A stretch of 64,000 nucleotides of DNA from Bacteroidota bacterium (GCA_023428135.1 JAEYZG010000034.1:1-64000); one strand, 5' to 3'. Counted from the stretch's first letter, positions 9,672 to 18,586 are shown. A program made the numbers and translations. Notes: a model not told the origin generated them from the letters alone.

Positions 9672-10292
9672 TTAAAGCCTGATAGCATTGATCACGAATT
9701 CGACTACCTCTTTTTTTCTTTTCTGCATTACCTTTAGATACTCGGCTTCAGTTTCAATACCCATAAGGTTCATAAAGTAAGGCTTTGCAATAAACGGATA
9801 GGTGTCCATACACATGATGTTCATCATCAGCTGTTCTCCTTTAATATTTCTTATAGTACCCTTCTTTACTTCAGCACTGGTCTGTTTTACAAAGACCTCA
9901 AAGACTCTCTTAAACCCGCTTTTTTCAATCATTTGATTCATCAGCTCGGGCCTTTTGATGATCTCATTGATTATGAAGTGCGGCAAATAAGGCACATTCA
10001 TCATATTGTCGATTTGTTTTTCTACAATCTTTTCAATTTTCTCAAAAAAGGTATAGTCCTGTGAAGTAATAATATCTTCCAGGTAACGCATAAAATTTTG
10101 TTTCTCTTCATCCAGAATGATTTCAAAAAGCTTTTCTTTCGACCTGAAATAATAATGCAACAATGCCTTATTGATCCCAGCCTTATCAGCTATGTCCTGC
10201 ATTCTGGCTCCATCAAGACCTTTCTCAAAAAAGACCTGGCGAGCAGTCTTTTTTATAATTTCCTGTGTATTTGACTCGTTAGAATTTGACAT
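9672..10292 (-). CDS. TetR/AcrR family repressor of the efflux operon
   Basis: The 206-residue protein carries an N-terminal helix-turn-helix (residues about 12-58, with QDIADKAGINKALLHYYFRS as the DNA-reading part) and a C-terminal ligand-binding helical domain of normal length. It is the first gene of the efflux operon. A complex palindrome begins at its start codon (10292-10334), consistent with repression of its own operon that is lifted by pump substrates. Confidence 0.92.
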   Translation of the reverse strand: MSNSNESNTQEIIKKTARQVFFEKGLDGARMQDIADKAGINKALLHYYFRSKEKLFEIILDEEKQNFMRYLEDIITSQDYTFFEKIEKIVEKQIDNMMNVPYLPHFIINEIIKRPELMNQMIEKSGFKRVFEVFVKQTSAEVKKGTIRNIKGEQLMMNIMCMDTYPFIAKPYFMNLMGIETEAEYLKVMQKRKKEVVEFVINAIRL

Positions 10293-10334
10293 TTTGGTTT
10301 AACTAAACGATTTAACCATTTGGTTAAACCAAAA
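10292..10334. promoter_or_regulatory. TetR operator candidate
   Basis: The perfect palindrome TTTAACCATTTGGTTAAA is centred at 10319-10320. A second, wider 12-bp inverted pair, TTTTGGTTTAAC and GTTAAACCAAAA, occupies 10292-10303 and 10323-10334. The site overlaps the start of the TetR gene, as expected for an autoregulated TetR repressor. Confidence 0.65.
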
Positions 10335-10482
10335 GTAAGGCAAAAGATTTATCAGAGCAACATTTCATCAAAATTTTATTTTCATAATAAAAATTAATCA
10401 TAACGTCCCCTAAAAATCAACCAATTGTTAAACTAAAGCAGCATAAACACAGGGTTTTAATGAAAAACTAAAATCAATCCCT

Positions 10483-10490
10483 TACCTTTA
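10483..10490 (+). promoter_or_regulatory. Promoter -7 element candidate for the acetyltransferase gene
   Basis: TACCTTTA matches the Bacteroidota -7 consensus TAnnTTTG in seven of eight positions (counting n as any base). It lies 16 bases before the ATG at 10507. No clear -33 element was identified, so this is a weak call. Confidence 0.3.
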
Positions 10491-10506
10491 TTTTTTTATT
10501 TCAATA

Positions 10507-11025
10507 ATGATAGTTCTGCAGACGGATCGATTAATTATCAAGGAATACAAAACTGAATATGTAAATCTTGCTCACAAAGTCTTTTCAGATCCTAAGACTA
10601 TGGCATTCTGGCCTGCACCATTTTCAATAAATGAAACTCAAAAGTGGATTGAAAGAAGTATGCACTCCTATAAGGAAAATGGATTTGGACGCTATGCCAT
10701 TTACTTAAAAGAAACTAATCATCTCATTGGTGATTGCGGAATATTAAAGCTTGAAACAGACAATGCTTTGGTTCATGATTTGGGTTACATCATTCATGCA
10801 CCATTCTGGAATTCAGGCTTAGGGGTGGAAGCCTCAAAAGCTGTAATGGACTATGGTTTTAATGAATTAAATATTGAACGACTTTATGCAAACATGCCCT
10901 TTAATCATGCTGCATCAATAAAGGTCGCAGAAAAATTAGGAATGAAGCAGATCAAAGAATTTCACAATAATAAAAACAGATGTATTTTAACTTATCTTTA
11001 CTGTTCAGTTAAACAGAAAGTTTAA
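10507..11025 (+). CDS. GNAT family N-acetyltransferase (RimJ/RimL-like)
   Basis: The 172-residue protein has the RimJ/L-type start LQTDRLIIKEYKTEYVNLAH, a central DLGYIIHAPFWNSGLGVEAS segment that corresponds to the acetyl-CoA-binding motif, and the C-terminal NHAASIKVAEKLGMKQIKEF. It probably transfers an acetyl group from acetyl-CoA to an amine or protein N-terminus; the substrate is unknown. It is followed 7 bases later by a CYTH protein gene, so the two are likely cotranscribed. Confidence 0.9.
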   Translation: MIVLQTDRLIIKEYKTEYVNLAHKVFSDPKTMAFWPAPFSINETQKWIERSMHSYKENGFGRYAIYLKETNHLIGDCGILKLETDNALVHDLGYIIHAPFWNSGLGVEASKAVMDYGFNELNIERLYANMPFNHAASIKVAEKLGMKQIKEFHNNKNRCILTYLYCSVKQKV

Positions 11026-11032
11026 AAATAAG

Positions 11033-11506
11033 ATGGGACAAGAAATAGAAAGAAAGTTTTTAATAAAGAAAGACATCTGGAAAAATGCTACAAAAGAAAA
11101 AGCTTCTTATCTTAAACAGGGATACATCTCTACAGACCCTGGAAAAACAATAAGAGTACGGATTGCAGAAGATAAAAGCTTTTTAACTATAAAAGGAAAA
11201 TCAGAAGGAATAGCCAGAGCTGAATTCGAATATGAGATCCCAACTGAAGATGCCAATGAACTCCTGAACCTGTTTGCTTCCAATTGCATTGAAAAGGTAA
11301 GGCATGAAATCGTTTATGATGGAAAGCTATGGGAAGTGGATGTATTCAGCGGAGACAATGAAGGCCTTATTATAGCTGAAATCGAACTGGACTCCGTTGA
11401 CGAAAATTTCGCACTTCCTGCGTGGATTGACAAAGAGGTAAGTGGAGATGAAAGGTATTTTAATTCGAATCTTTCTAAGAATCCGTTTAAGAAGTGGGAA
11501 AGTTAA
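11033..11506 (+). CDS. CYTH domain protein (triphosphate tunnel metalloenzyme)
   Basis: The 157-residue protein starts with the signature EIERKFLI and shows alternating basic and acidic tunnel residues (IRVRIAEDKSFLTIKGKSEG, EFEYEIP, WEVDVFSGDNEGLIIAEIEL). The family includes class IV adenylate cyclases and inorganic triphosphatases such as YgiF. In free-standing bacterial proteins of this size triphosphatase activity is the more common finding. It is probably cytoplasmic and cotranscribed with the preceding acetyltransferase. Confidence 0.9.
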   Translation: MGQEIERKFLIKKDIWKNATKEKASYLKQGYISTDPGKTIRVRIAEDKSFLTIKGKSEGIARAEFEYEIPTEDANELLNLFASNCIEKVRHEIVYDGKLWEVDVFSGDNEGLIIAEIELDSVDENFALPAWIDKEVSGDERYFNSNLSKNPFKKWES

Positions 11507-11590
11507 AAGTTAAAAGTTGAAAGATAAAAGTTGAAAGTTAAAAGTTTGTAATCGTTTTACTTTGAACTTTCAGCTTTTAACCTTTAACTC
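11501..11590. repeat. Heptamer-phased AAAGTTG-type repeat with inverted arm
   Basis: From 11501 to 11548 about six 7-base units of the type AAAGTTA/AAAGTTG follow each other. From 11559 to 11590 the complementary form (CTTTCAG, CTTTTAA) occurs, so the region between the convergent genes can fold back. The amine oxidase stop codon lies inside the right arm. Related heptamers occur near 22021-22205, 26165-26200 and 39980-40010. Confidence 0.6.
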
Positions 11591-12871
11591 ATGTGCTGCT
11601 TTCAAACCACTTCTAAAGGCAGCTTCCACCGTTCCGCCTTCAGGTCCTTCATACAACCCTTCTCCAGCAAAATAGATAACATCTTCTACTGGTAGGATCA
11701 ATTGTTTGCGTGCTTGAGGAGCTTCTACAGTAGGATATGTATATGCCCCTTTTGAATAAACATCTTCTGTCCAGTTGATAATTTTCCAGGCTTTTATTCT
11801 ACTTCGTATTTCATCTTCACTGAAAGCGAATAAATAAGCTAAGACCTTCACAGCATCTGTAAATCTTTCTTCTTCCCTTTTATGTGTATATGCTTCTGCA
11901 TTAGGACCTGCAAGCCAGCCCGTTAAAAGAGCGCTTTCTGCGGGATATTGGGTCCACCAGGTGGGAATGGATGCGTCTGAAAAAAAGAATCCCAATTTTT
12001 TCAAGCCTACCCCATCATTCAGAGGATCTATAGTCTGCCAGAACTTATCTTTGAATTCTATTAAAAACTTTACTACAGAACCATAACCCAATTTGTGAAT
12101 AGCTTCAAAACGATCCTTTATTGGAGGTTCAAAAAGAATTGTATTTTCTGATTGCAACACTCCTATTGGAACGGTAATGATTACCTTCTCAGATTCATAA
12201 AAATTACCAGCTATTGTCCGAACGCGAACCTTATTGGCATCCCAATGAATTTCGTTTACTTCTTCTGAAAAAGAAAAGCTGACTCCATTCTTATCACATT
12301 CCGTTTTAAGGTAGTTCATTAATTTCGAATATCCTCCTTCTATTCTGTATTGGGCATCAAAATCTTCATTCAACCATTCTTCTCTGAGCGCAAAAGCACT
12401 GGCTCTTGAAACAGAAGCAGCATCATAACCTTCTACAAATGAAATAACAGATCTGCGAAGCGCATCAAACCGGGAGTCTGAAAATTCCTTTTCCAGAAAT
12501 TCGCCAATAGATATATCTTGTTCAAGGGCCTGCAACTTTTCCATAAGCAGATCCCATTCTTCTATAAAATATTGAGAAGTTGAAAATTTACCATTATGCC
12601 TATGCCAGGATTGCCCCTCTACTTTTATCATAGAAAGTCTGGCCTCTTTGACAAGACTTTGGGTAATCGGCAGATCCCCATGAATAAATTCAGCCCCTGT
12701 TTCAATCGGATGAGAAAAACCCTCCGGATGAATGGAATGTGCTCTTCCCCCAACATAGTTTTTTGCTTCCAGGACTGTTACTAAATATCCTTTCCCGGAT
12801 AACTCTCTGGCACAAATAATTCCTGCAGCTCCTGCTCCAATAACAATAACCCTCGTTTTGCATATCGCCAT
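11570..12871 (-). CDS. Flavin-containing amine oxidase
   Basis: The 433-residue protein begins with the Rossmann FAD motif VIVIGAGAAGIICARELSG, followed by the acidic LEAKNYVGGRAHSI, and ends with the flavin-contact segment YFAGEGLYEGPEGGTVEAAF. This is the monoamine/polyamine oxidase family arrangement. It probably oxidises an amine with FAD in the cytoplasm, as there is no signal peptide. The substrate is undetermined. It is convergent with the CYTH gene. Confidence 0.92.
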   Translation of the reverse strand: MAICKTRVIVIGAGAAGIICARELSGKGYLVTVLEAKNYVGGRAHSIHPEGFSHPIETGAEFIHGDLPITQSLVKEARLSMIKVEGQSWHRHNGKFSTSQYFIEEWDLLMEKLQALEQDISIGEFLEKEFSDSRFDALRRSVISFVEGYDAASVSRASAFALREEWLNEDFDAQYRIEGGYSKLMNYLKTECDKNGVSFSFSEEVNEIHWDANKVRVRTIAGNFYESEKVIITVPIGVLQSENTILFEPPIKDRFEAIHKLGYGSVVKFLIEFKDKFWQTIDPLNDGVGLKKLGFFFSDASIPTWWTQYPAESALLTGWLAGPNAEAYTHKREEERFTDAVKVLAYLFAFSEDEIRSRIKAWKIINWTEDVYSKGAYTYPTVEAPQARKQLILPVEDVIYFAGEGLYEGPEGGTVEAAFRSGLKAAHELKVKS

Positions 12872-13064
12872 TATACAATAACTTTATTAAATCTTGAAAT
12901 TTTAACCAACAATGCTGTTTGTTGAAAACTTTAATATAAAAAACCGAAGTTTTTAAAGGTGATTTAACCGCCTCAGCGAAATCAATTTCCTCACATAAAT
13001 ATCATCTTTTTACAAACATAGATTCATGATTTTGGTTACTATGTGCCCAATCATTTACGACTAC

Positions 13065-13110
13065 TTATTGTATACCAATGCCTTGTGTAACTTTAGTGCT
13101 TGACAAGGCA
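13065..13110 (+). promoter_or_regulatory. Promoter candidate of the first GH9 gene with flanking inverted repeat
   Basis: TATTG at 13066-13070 and TAACTTTA at 13088-13095, 17 bases apart, resemble the -33 TTG and -7 TAnnTTTG elements of Bacteroidota. TGCCTTG (13079-13085) and CAAGGCA (13104-13110) form a 7-bp inverted repeat across the -7 element, which could be an operator or a 5' hairpin. The rest of the 305-base gap (12872-13177) shows nothing else clear. Confidence 0.35.
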
Positions 13111-13177
13111 CCATAATATTAGGTAATTTGAATAAAATAGAGCATAATAATCTCATTGATCACATAAAACCACTCAA

Positions 13178-14983
13178 ATGAAAAGAAAAACGTTAAGAGG
13201 AAAGCAATTTTCAACCGCTGCAGTTGGCTTACTCGCAATCCTGTCTTTAGGAAACACAACTGCATTTTCGCAAAAAAGTACTGAAGACATTCGTTTAAAT
13301 CAAGTTGGATTTTATCCAGGAGCATCCAAAGTTGCAATTGTTGTTAATTCGGATGCGACAAAATTTTTCGTCATCGATGAAGTGAAAAAAGATACTGCAC
13401 TTAAGGGTGATCTTAGAAAAGGAAGCAAATGGGAATTTTCTGAGGAAACAGCCAGCAAAGCAGATTTTTCAGGTCTTAAAAAAGAAGGGAAGTATCATTT
13501 GTATATTCCAGGCCTCGGAAACTCTCATTCATTTGAAGTAAACAAAAAAATACATCAGGATCTTGGTAAAGCTTCTATAAAAGCATTTTACTACCAAAGA
13601 GCCTCCACTCCTATTCAAAAAAAATATGCAGGCAAATTTGCAAGAAAGGAAGGACATCCTGATACTGTGGTATACATTCACCCTTCTGCTCAAACGGATA
13701 AAAGACCTGCAGAATCTGTAATTTCCTCTCCCGGAGGATGGTATGATGCAGGTGATTATAATAAGTATATAGTAAATTCCGGTATTTCAACTTATACCTT
13801 ATTGGCTGCCTATGAACATAATCCTGAATATTTCGATACTTTAAAGCTTAACATTCCTGAGAGCAATAATAAAATTCCTGATATTCTTGATGAAGCTTTA
13901 TATAACATCAAATGGATGCTTACCATGCAGGATGCAGACGGAGGTGTGTATCACAAACTGACCAATCCGAACTTTGATGGTTTCATAATGCCGCACGAAG
14001 CAGATCAGAAAAGATATGTTGTTGAAAAAACAACTGCAGCTACTCTTGACTTCGCTGCTGTAATGGCTCAGGCTGCGAGAGTATTCAATAAGTATAAAAA
14101 AGAACTTCCTAAATTCTCTGAGAAATGTCTATACGCTAGTAAAAAGGCGATGGAATGGGCAACTAAAAACCCTTCTGTATTATATGATCAGGCTAAAATC
14201 AGTGAGAAAAGCCCTGCTATTGTTACAGGAGCTTATGACGACAAAAATGTTGCTGACGAATTTCAGTGGGCAAATATTGAATTGTTCGTATCTACAGGTG
14301 ATCCGGTGTATTACCAAAATGCAAAAGTAAAAGACAACCTATCTTCTTTTAACCTTCCGGACTGGCAGAATGTTAATACTCTTGGACTTATCTCTCTTAG
14401 CCGCTTCTCTAAAACTCCGGACCACGAAGCTGTAAAAAATGCGCTTCTTAAACTTGCTGACAGCTATAAGAATCATGCATTCAATGAATCTGCATTTGGT
14501 GTTCCGATGGGTCAAAACAAAGGACACTTCACCTGGGGGAGCAATTCATTTGCGGCCAATCAGGGGGTGGTATTGTTGCAGGCATATAGTCTTACTAAAA
14601 ATCATGCATATTTAAATGCTGCAATTTCTTCTCTTGATTATCTGCTTGGAAGAAATGGTACAGGCTATTCATATGTAACAGGATTCGGGAAGAAATCTAC
14701 CATGTATCCGCACCATCGTCCATCACAAGCTGATGGTATTGAAGAACCTATTCCAGGATTCCTTGCCGGAGGTCCAAATCCTCAGATGCAGGATCAAAAT
14801 GATTGTCCTGGATCCAACTATTCCTCTACACTTCCTGCTAAAGCATATCTGGATCATGTATGCAGCTATGCCTCTAATGAAATTGCCATCAACTGGAATG
14901 CTCCTCTTGCTTATCTGACGCTTTCTATTGAAGCATTTATGAATGAAAAAAGCAGTATCATACTTAATAATGATGCAGAGTAA
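13178..14983 (+). CDS. Glycoside hydrolase family 9 endoglucanase
   Basis: The 601-residue protein has a signal peptide (about residues 1-31, ending TTAFSQ), an N-terminal CelD-type Ig-like domain starting at IRLNQVGFYPG (residues 38-120), and a GH9 (alpha/alpha)6 catalytic domain to about residue 592. The family's catalytic parts are present: GGWYDAGDYNKY with Asp190/Asp193, HHRPS with His513-Arg514, and the acid Glu568 in NEIAINWN. It should cleave beta-1,4-glucan internally. There is no type IX sorting domain, so periplasmic or other export is likely. A second GH9-like gene follows. Confidence 0.94.
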   Translation: MKRKTLRGKQFSTAAVGLLAILSLGNTTAFSQKSTEDIRLNQVGFYPGASKVAIVVNSDATKFFVIDEVKKDTALKGDLRKGSKWEFSEETASKADFSGLKKEGKYHLYIPGLGNSHSFEVNKKIHQDLGKASIKAFYYQRASTPIQKKYAGKFARKEGHPDTVVYIHPSAQTDKRPAESVISSPGGWYDAGDYNKYIVNSGISTYTLLAAYEHNPEYFDTLKLNIPESNNKIPDILDEALYNIKWMLTMQDADGGVYHKLTNPNFDGFIMPHEADQKRYVVEKTTAATLDFAAVMAQAARVFNKYKKELPKFSEKCLYASKKAMEWATKNPSVLYDQAKISEKSPAIVTGAYDDKNVADEFQWANIELFVSTGDPVYYQNAKVKDNLSSFNLPDWQNVNTLGLISLSRFSKTPDHEAVKNALLKLADSYKNHAFNESAFGVPMGQNKGHFTWGSNSFAANQGVVLLQAYSLTKNHAYLNAAISSLDYLLGRNGTGYSYVTGFGKKSTMYPHHRPSQADGIEEPIPGFLAGGPNPQMQDQNDCPGSNYSSTLPAKAYLDHVCSYASNEIAINWNAPLAYLTLSIEAFMNEKSSIILNNDAE

Positions 14984-15039
14984 TAGTATAAAATTAGATA
15001 TTTAATTCTCCTTTCAAATTTAATGGTAGAACTTTCGGT

Positions 15040-15112
15040 TTTGTCATCCCGAGGAACGAGGGATCTGGGTTTCTTTATGCTTCAGATCCTTCGCAGGGCT
15101 CAGGATGACAAA
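15040..15112. repeat. Dispersed palindromic repeat (GTCATCC type)
   Basis: TTTGTCATCCCGA on the left and TCAGGATGACAAA on the right, with GGATCTG and CAGATCC inside, form an imperfect hairpin in the 323-base gap between the GH9 genes. A degenerate half copy lies at 39727-39757. Such GTCATCC...GGATGAC elements are widespread between genes in this phylum. Confidence 0.6.
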
Positions 15113-15178
15113 GAAAATTCATCCTTATTATTAGCATTACATGTCAAATTTTGAGTCTGATATGCTAAGTTGACCATG

Positions 15179-15211
15179 TCCTTCAGGAGAGGGATTTAGG
15201 GTGAGGTCTTA
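15179..15211. repeat. Dispersed repeat (AGGGATTTAGGGTGAGGT type)
   Basis: The sequence from GTCCTTCAGGAGAGGGATTT to GGGTGAGGTC is one copy of an element also seen, in diverged form, at 39887-39916, 53812-53849 (inverted) and 53911-53947. It lies in the gap between the GH9 genes. No coding capacity is apparent. Confidence 0.5.
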
Positions 15212-15244
15212 ATCAATTTACAAAACAATCAAAGAAAGTTCTTT

Positions 15245-15280
15245 AAGACCTATAAGGGATAAGCCTTATAGGTCTTTTAT
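15245..15280 (+). terminator. Strong hairpin with T-run between the GH9 genes
   Basis: AAGACCTATAAGG (15245-15257) and CCTTATAGGTCTT (15264-15276) form a perfect 13-bp stem with a 6-base loop, followed by TTAT. It should terminate transcripts from the first GH9 gene. It ends only 31 bases before the next start codon, so if the next promoter lies upstream of it, it could instead work as an attenuator. Confidence 0.6.
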
Positions 15281-15307
15281 TATAATCAATCCATCAATTA
15301 AATACGA

Positions 15308-17791
15308 ATGAATAAATTAGTTTACCGTCTTTTCTTTTTTTCATTTATAATCATTTCCAACTCTTTAAAAGCTCAACAGGAAACTTTAAAAATAAATGAT
15401 CTTGAATACCTTGAAATGACCGGCCTCAATGTAATGCTGGCTCATGACTTCTACCCTGAAAGCCACCAGGGAGGAGTTGGTATTATCCAAAATGGCCTTA
15501 GAATAGGCACCAATGGAGACCTAAGACTTGAGCCTACTCCCGGCCAGTGGCAGCCCGTTCCCAAAGTTGGCAAACGCATAGTGGACAGAAATAAAAACGA
15601 AATCAGTGTCCGCATGGAATATCCGGATCAGGAGAAGAACAGAAAAGGTTTTAATCCTATCATCTATCCGGACCTTAATGTTTCCTATACATTAAAAATC
15701 AAACCGGAAGGCAAAGCTGTCAGGGTTATTGTTGACTTAGATAATCCATTACCAAAAGAATGGATAGGCAAAGTAGGTTTTAACTTTGAATTGTTTCCAG
15801 GTATACTTTTTGGCAAATCATATTACATGGATCAAAGCTTTGGCATATTCCCAAGACAGCTCAATGGACCAGGCTTTGTAGATCAGGACAAGCAATACCA
15901 GACCACTCCTATGGCTGAAGGCGCCAAACTTGTAGTTGCTCCTGAATCTGACCGCCAGAGATTAGTAATTGAAAATCTTAAAGGCAATAAATTACAGCTT
16001 ATAGATGGAAGAGCACAACACAACAATGGCTGGTTTGTAGTAAGATCCCTTGTTCCGGAAGGAGCGACCAACAATGCTATTGAATGGCTTATCACTCCGC
16101 ATGCTATAGCAGGATGGAAATATGAACCTGTAGTCCAGGTCTCACAAGTAGGTTACCATCCTGCTCAGCAAAAAGTAGCGGTAGTAGAGCTTGACGCTTC
16201 AGAAAGCCAAAGGTATCCTGTAACACTTTATCGTATCGGAGAAAACGGAGCAATGGTTAAAGTTCTGGAAACAACTCCTAACGACTGGGGAAAATTTATC
16301 CGTTACAAATACCTGAAATTTGATTTTACTTCCGTTCAGCAGCCAGGCATGTATCTGGTAAAATACAATAACTATACTACTGAACCATTTCAAATCAGTA
16401 AAAATGTATTTAAGAGAAATGTTTGGCAGCCTACACTGGAGACTTTTCTTCCTGCTCAGATGTGTCATATGAAAGTAAATGACAGATATAAAGTATGGCA
16501 TGGCTTCTGTCACCTTGATGATGCGCGAATGGCACCAACAGATACCAACCACTTTGATGGTTACCTGCAGGGAAGCTCTACTTTATGTAAGCATGCTTCA
16601 GGAGACAAAGTGAGCGGACTTAACAGAGGAGGCTGGCACGATGCCGGAGATTTTGATCTAAGATTAGAATCTCAGGCAGAAACAGTTCATGGGCTCTCGC
16701 TTGCATACGAACTCTTCAAAACAAACTATGACAATACAAGCATAGATCAGGTAAATAAAATAACCGAAATCCATCAGCCGGATGGAAAAGCAGATATGCT
16801 TCAGCAGATAGAGCATGGACTATTATCTATTGTGGGAGGATATGAATCTTTAGGAAGGTTATACAGAGGTATTATATGCCCTACACTAAGGCAGTATGTA
16901 TTGCTCGGCGATCCGGCAAACATGACAGACAATAAAGATTATGTAATCAATACTTCAGCAACAGAGCCTAAAGTGGGTTATCCCGGATCTGCTGACGACC
17001 GATGGGTATTTACAGAAAACAATCCTGAGAGAGAGCTTAATACTGCTGCAGCCTTGGCTTCTGCCTCAAGAGTGATGAAAGGTTTCAACGACACGCTTGC
17101 TTCAAAAAGCCTTGCCATAGCTCTGGAACTCTGGAACAGGACCAAAGAAAGTGATCCGTTACACCGAGTTAAACTGGCTAATGAATTATTGATCACAACC
17201 AAAGATAAAAAGTATGCTGACTTTCTCATTGCCCATACGGATCTTATCAGTAAGAACATTGAGCAGACAGGTTATATAATAGGAAGAAGTTTTTCTATTA
17301 TAAATAATAAAAAATATAAAGAGGGTATACTTAAAGCCGTGAAAGCATTCCGCACGAAGGTAGATGAGCAGGAAAAGAAAAATCCTTATGGAATACCATA
17401 TGAGCCTTTTATATGGGGAGCAGGCTGGGGTATACAGAATTTTGGAGTTCAGCAGTATTTCCTGCACACCTCATTTCCGGATATATTTCCTGATACTTAT
17501 ATGCTCCATGCTATGAACTTTATACTTGGCTGTCATCCGGGTTCCAACACATCTTCCTTTGCTTCAGGTATTGGATCAAAATCATTGACTGTAGCCTATG
17601 GATTTAACAGAGATGACTGGTCATATATACCAGGAGGAATTGCTTCGGGAACTGCGTTGATCCGACCAGACTATCCTGAGCTTCTGGAATGGCCCTATTT
17701 ATGGCAACAAACAGAATATGTACTCGGAGGAGGCACTACAGATTATCTGTTTCTGATATTAGCTGCAGATGCGCTTCTGGAAAAGAAGTAG
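15308..17791 (+). CDS. GH9-like glycoside hydrolase with extra N-terminal domain
   Basis: The 827-residue protein has a signal peptide ending near LKAQQE, then about 250 residues of beta-rich sequence of unrecognised family. A CelD-type Ig-like domain begins at VVQVSQVGYHPAQQKVAVVE (about residue 277) and a GH9-type catalytic domain starts near residue 380. The GGWHDAGDFDLR motif supplies Asp445/Asp448, and Glu803 (QQTEYVLGGG) sits where the GH9 acid is expected. The usual C-terminal His-His-Arg motif is not visible; the region reads GFNRDDWSYIPGG instead. Specificity may therefore differ from cellulases. It has no type IX sorting tail. It probably acts on beta-glucan fragments in partnership with the preceding enzyme. 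Confidence 0.85.
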   Translation: MNKLVYRLFFFSFIIISNSLKAQQETLKINDLEYLEMTGLNVMLAHDFYPESHQGGVGIIQNGLRIGTNGDLRLEPTPGQWQPVPKVGKRIVDRNKNEISVRMEYPDQEKNRKGFNPIIYPDLNVSYTLKIKPEGKAVRVIVDLDNPLPKEWIGKVGFNFELFPGILFGKSYYMDQSFGIFPRQLNGPGFVDQDKQYQTTPMAEGAKLVVAPESDRQRLVIENLKGNKLQLIDGRAQHNNGWFVVRSLVPEGATNNAIEWLITPHAIAGWKYEPVVQVSQVGYHPAQQKVAVVELDASESQRYPVTLYRIGENGAMVKVLETTPNDWGKFIRYKYLKFDFTSVQQPGMYLVKYNNYTTEPFQISKNVFKRNVWQPTLETFLPAQMCHMKVNDRYKVWHGFCHLDDARMAPTDTNHFDGYLQGSSTLCKHASGDKVSGLNRGGWHDAGDFDLRLESQAETVHGLSLAYELFKTNYDNTSIDQVNKITEIHQPDGKADMLQQIEHGLLSIVGGYESLGRLYRGIICPTLRQYVLLGDPANMTDNKDYVINTSATEPKVGYPGSADDRWVFTENNPERELNTAAALASASRVMKGFNDTLASKSLAIALELWNRTKESDPLHRVKLANELLITTKDKKYADFLIAHTDLISKNIEQTGYIIGRSFSIINNKKYKEGILKAVKAFRTKVDEQEKKNPYGIPYEPFIWGAGWGIQNFGVQQYFLHTSFPDIFPDTYMLHAMNFILGCHPGSNTSSFASGIGSKSLTVAYGFNRDDWSYIPGGIASGTALIRPDYPELLEWPYLWQQTEYVLGGGTTDYLFLILAADALLEKK

Positions 17792-17834
17792 TTTCTTATA
17801 ACTTACTACTTAAAACTTACAACTTTATAATTGA

Positions 17835-17868
17835 ACAGGTAGTTCATGCGTGTCAATGAACTACCTGT
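17835..17868. terminator. Intrinsic terminator after the second GH9 gene
   Basis: ACAGGTAGTTCAT and ATGAACTACCTGT form a perfect 13-bp stem with an 8-base loop, followed by ATTTATT. It lies between convergent genes and can serve both strands. Confidence 0.7.
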
Positions 17869-17908
17869 ATTTATTAGTATGAAACTAAAACAGCACCCTT
17901 CAATCGAA

Positions 17909-18298
17909 TTATTTTACAAGAGTCTCATGTAAACAAAGAATATTACCTTCAGAATCCTTAAACCAAGCGGCTTTGTCATTTTCCATGACAGCCACATGAT
18001 TTTTATTGGTTTTCAGATTTAAGTCAGGCATATCGTAATCTTCAAAGACTACACCTTTGTTTTTGAGACCATTGATCTCATTTTCGATATCCTTCACCTC
18101 AAACGTCATCACCGTGTGATCCGCTTTAGTTGGCTTTGGCCTTTCATAAACTGTAATTTTAACACCATTGGCGTCCAACACCATCATGTCCTCATAAAAT
18201 TCCTCAATCGTTAATCCAAGTTTATCTTCATAAAATTCTTTAGCCCTGTTTATGTCAGTCGCTGGTAACGTTGTCAATACCGGAACATTATTTAACAT
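17909..18298 (-). CDS. VOC (glyoxalase/bleomycin-resistance fold) family protein
   Basis: The 129-residue protein has two beta-alpha-beta-beta-beta modules: TTLPATDINRAKEFYEDKLG at the start and TFEVKDIENEINGLKNKGV in the middle, ending with WFKDSEGNILCLHE. This is the vicinal oxygen chelate fold used by glyoxalases, dioxygenases and antibiotic-binding proteins. The metal-ligand set cannot be assigned with confidence and the substrate is unknown. It is a single gene facing the GH9 pair. Confidence 0.88.
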   Translation of the reverse strand: MLNNVPVLTTLPATDINRAKEFYEDKLGLTIEEFYEDMMVLDANGVKITVYERPKPTKADHTVMTFEVKDIENEINGLKNKGVVFEDYDMPDLNLKTNKNHVAVMENDKAAWFKDSEGNILCLHETLVK

Positions 18299-18457
18299 CT
18301 CTTCTTCCCTCCAATAGTTAATCTCTATTATTTTAACATTTCCTTGATCCGACTGTTCACAATCTTACCATAACCATTCAATTTCAAGCAGATATAAGAT
18401 GTTTTTTTTATATTCATCACAAAAATGAATACATTCAATTAAAAATTCACAATAGCC

Positions 18458-18568
18458 ATGTTGCAGGAAAGTAGTCCTTTAAAAGATCAGCCAATTGAAT
18501 CTACCTTAACAAAACTGGATAAAATAATAGCTTCTTGTGAGAAGAATATTGAGATGCTTAGAGTGTAG
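18458..18568 (+). CDS. Possible small protein (36 residues)
   Basis: This frame starts at an ATG and encodes 36 residues, with a charged helix TLTKLDKIIASCEKNIEMLR near its end. A very stable hairpin terminator follows 18 bases downstream. It has no recognisable family and could be a remnant of a longer coiled-coil protein. The terminator directly after the stop is the main support. The remainder of the 18299-18649 gap shows nothing else. Confidence 0.3.
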   Translation: MLQESSPLKDQPIESTLTKLDKIIASCEKNIEMLRV

Positions 18569-18586
18569 AATAAACCTCACTGTCTC

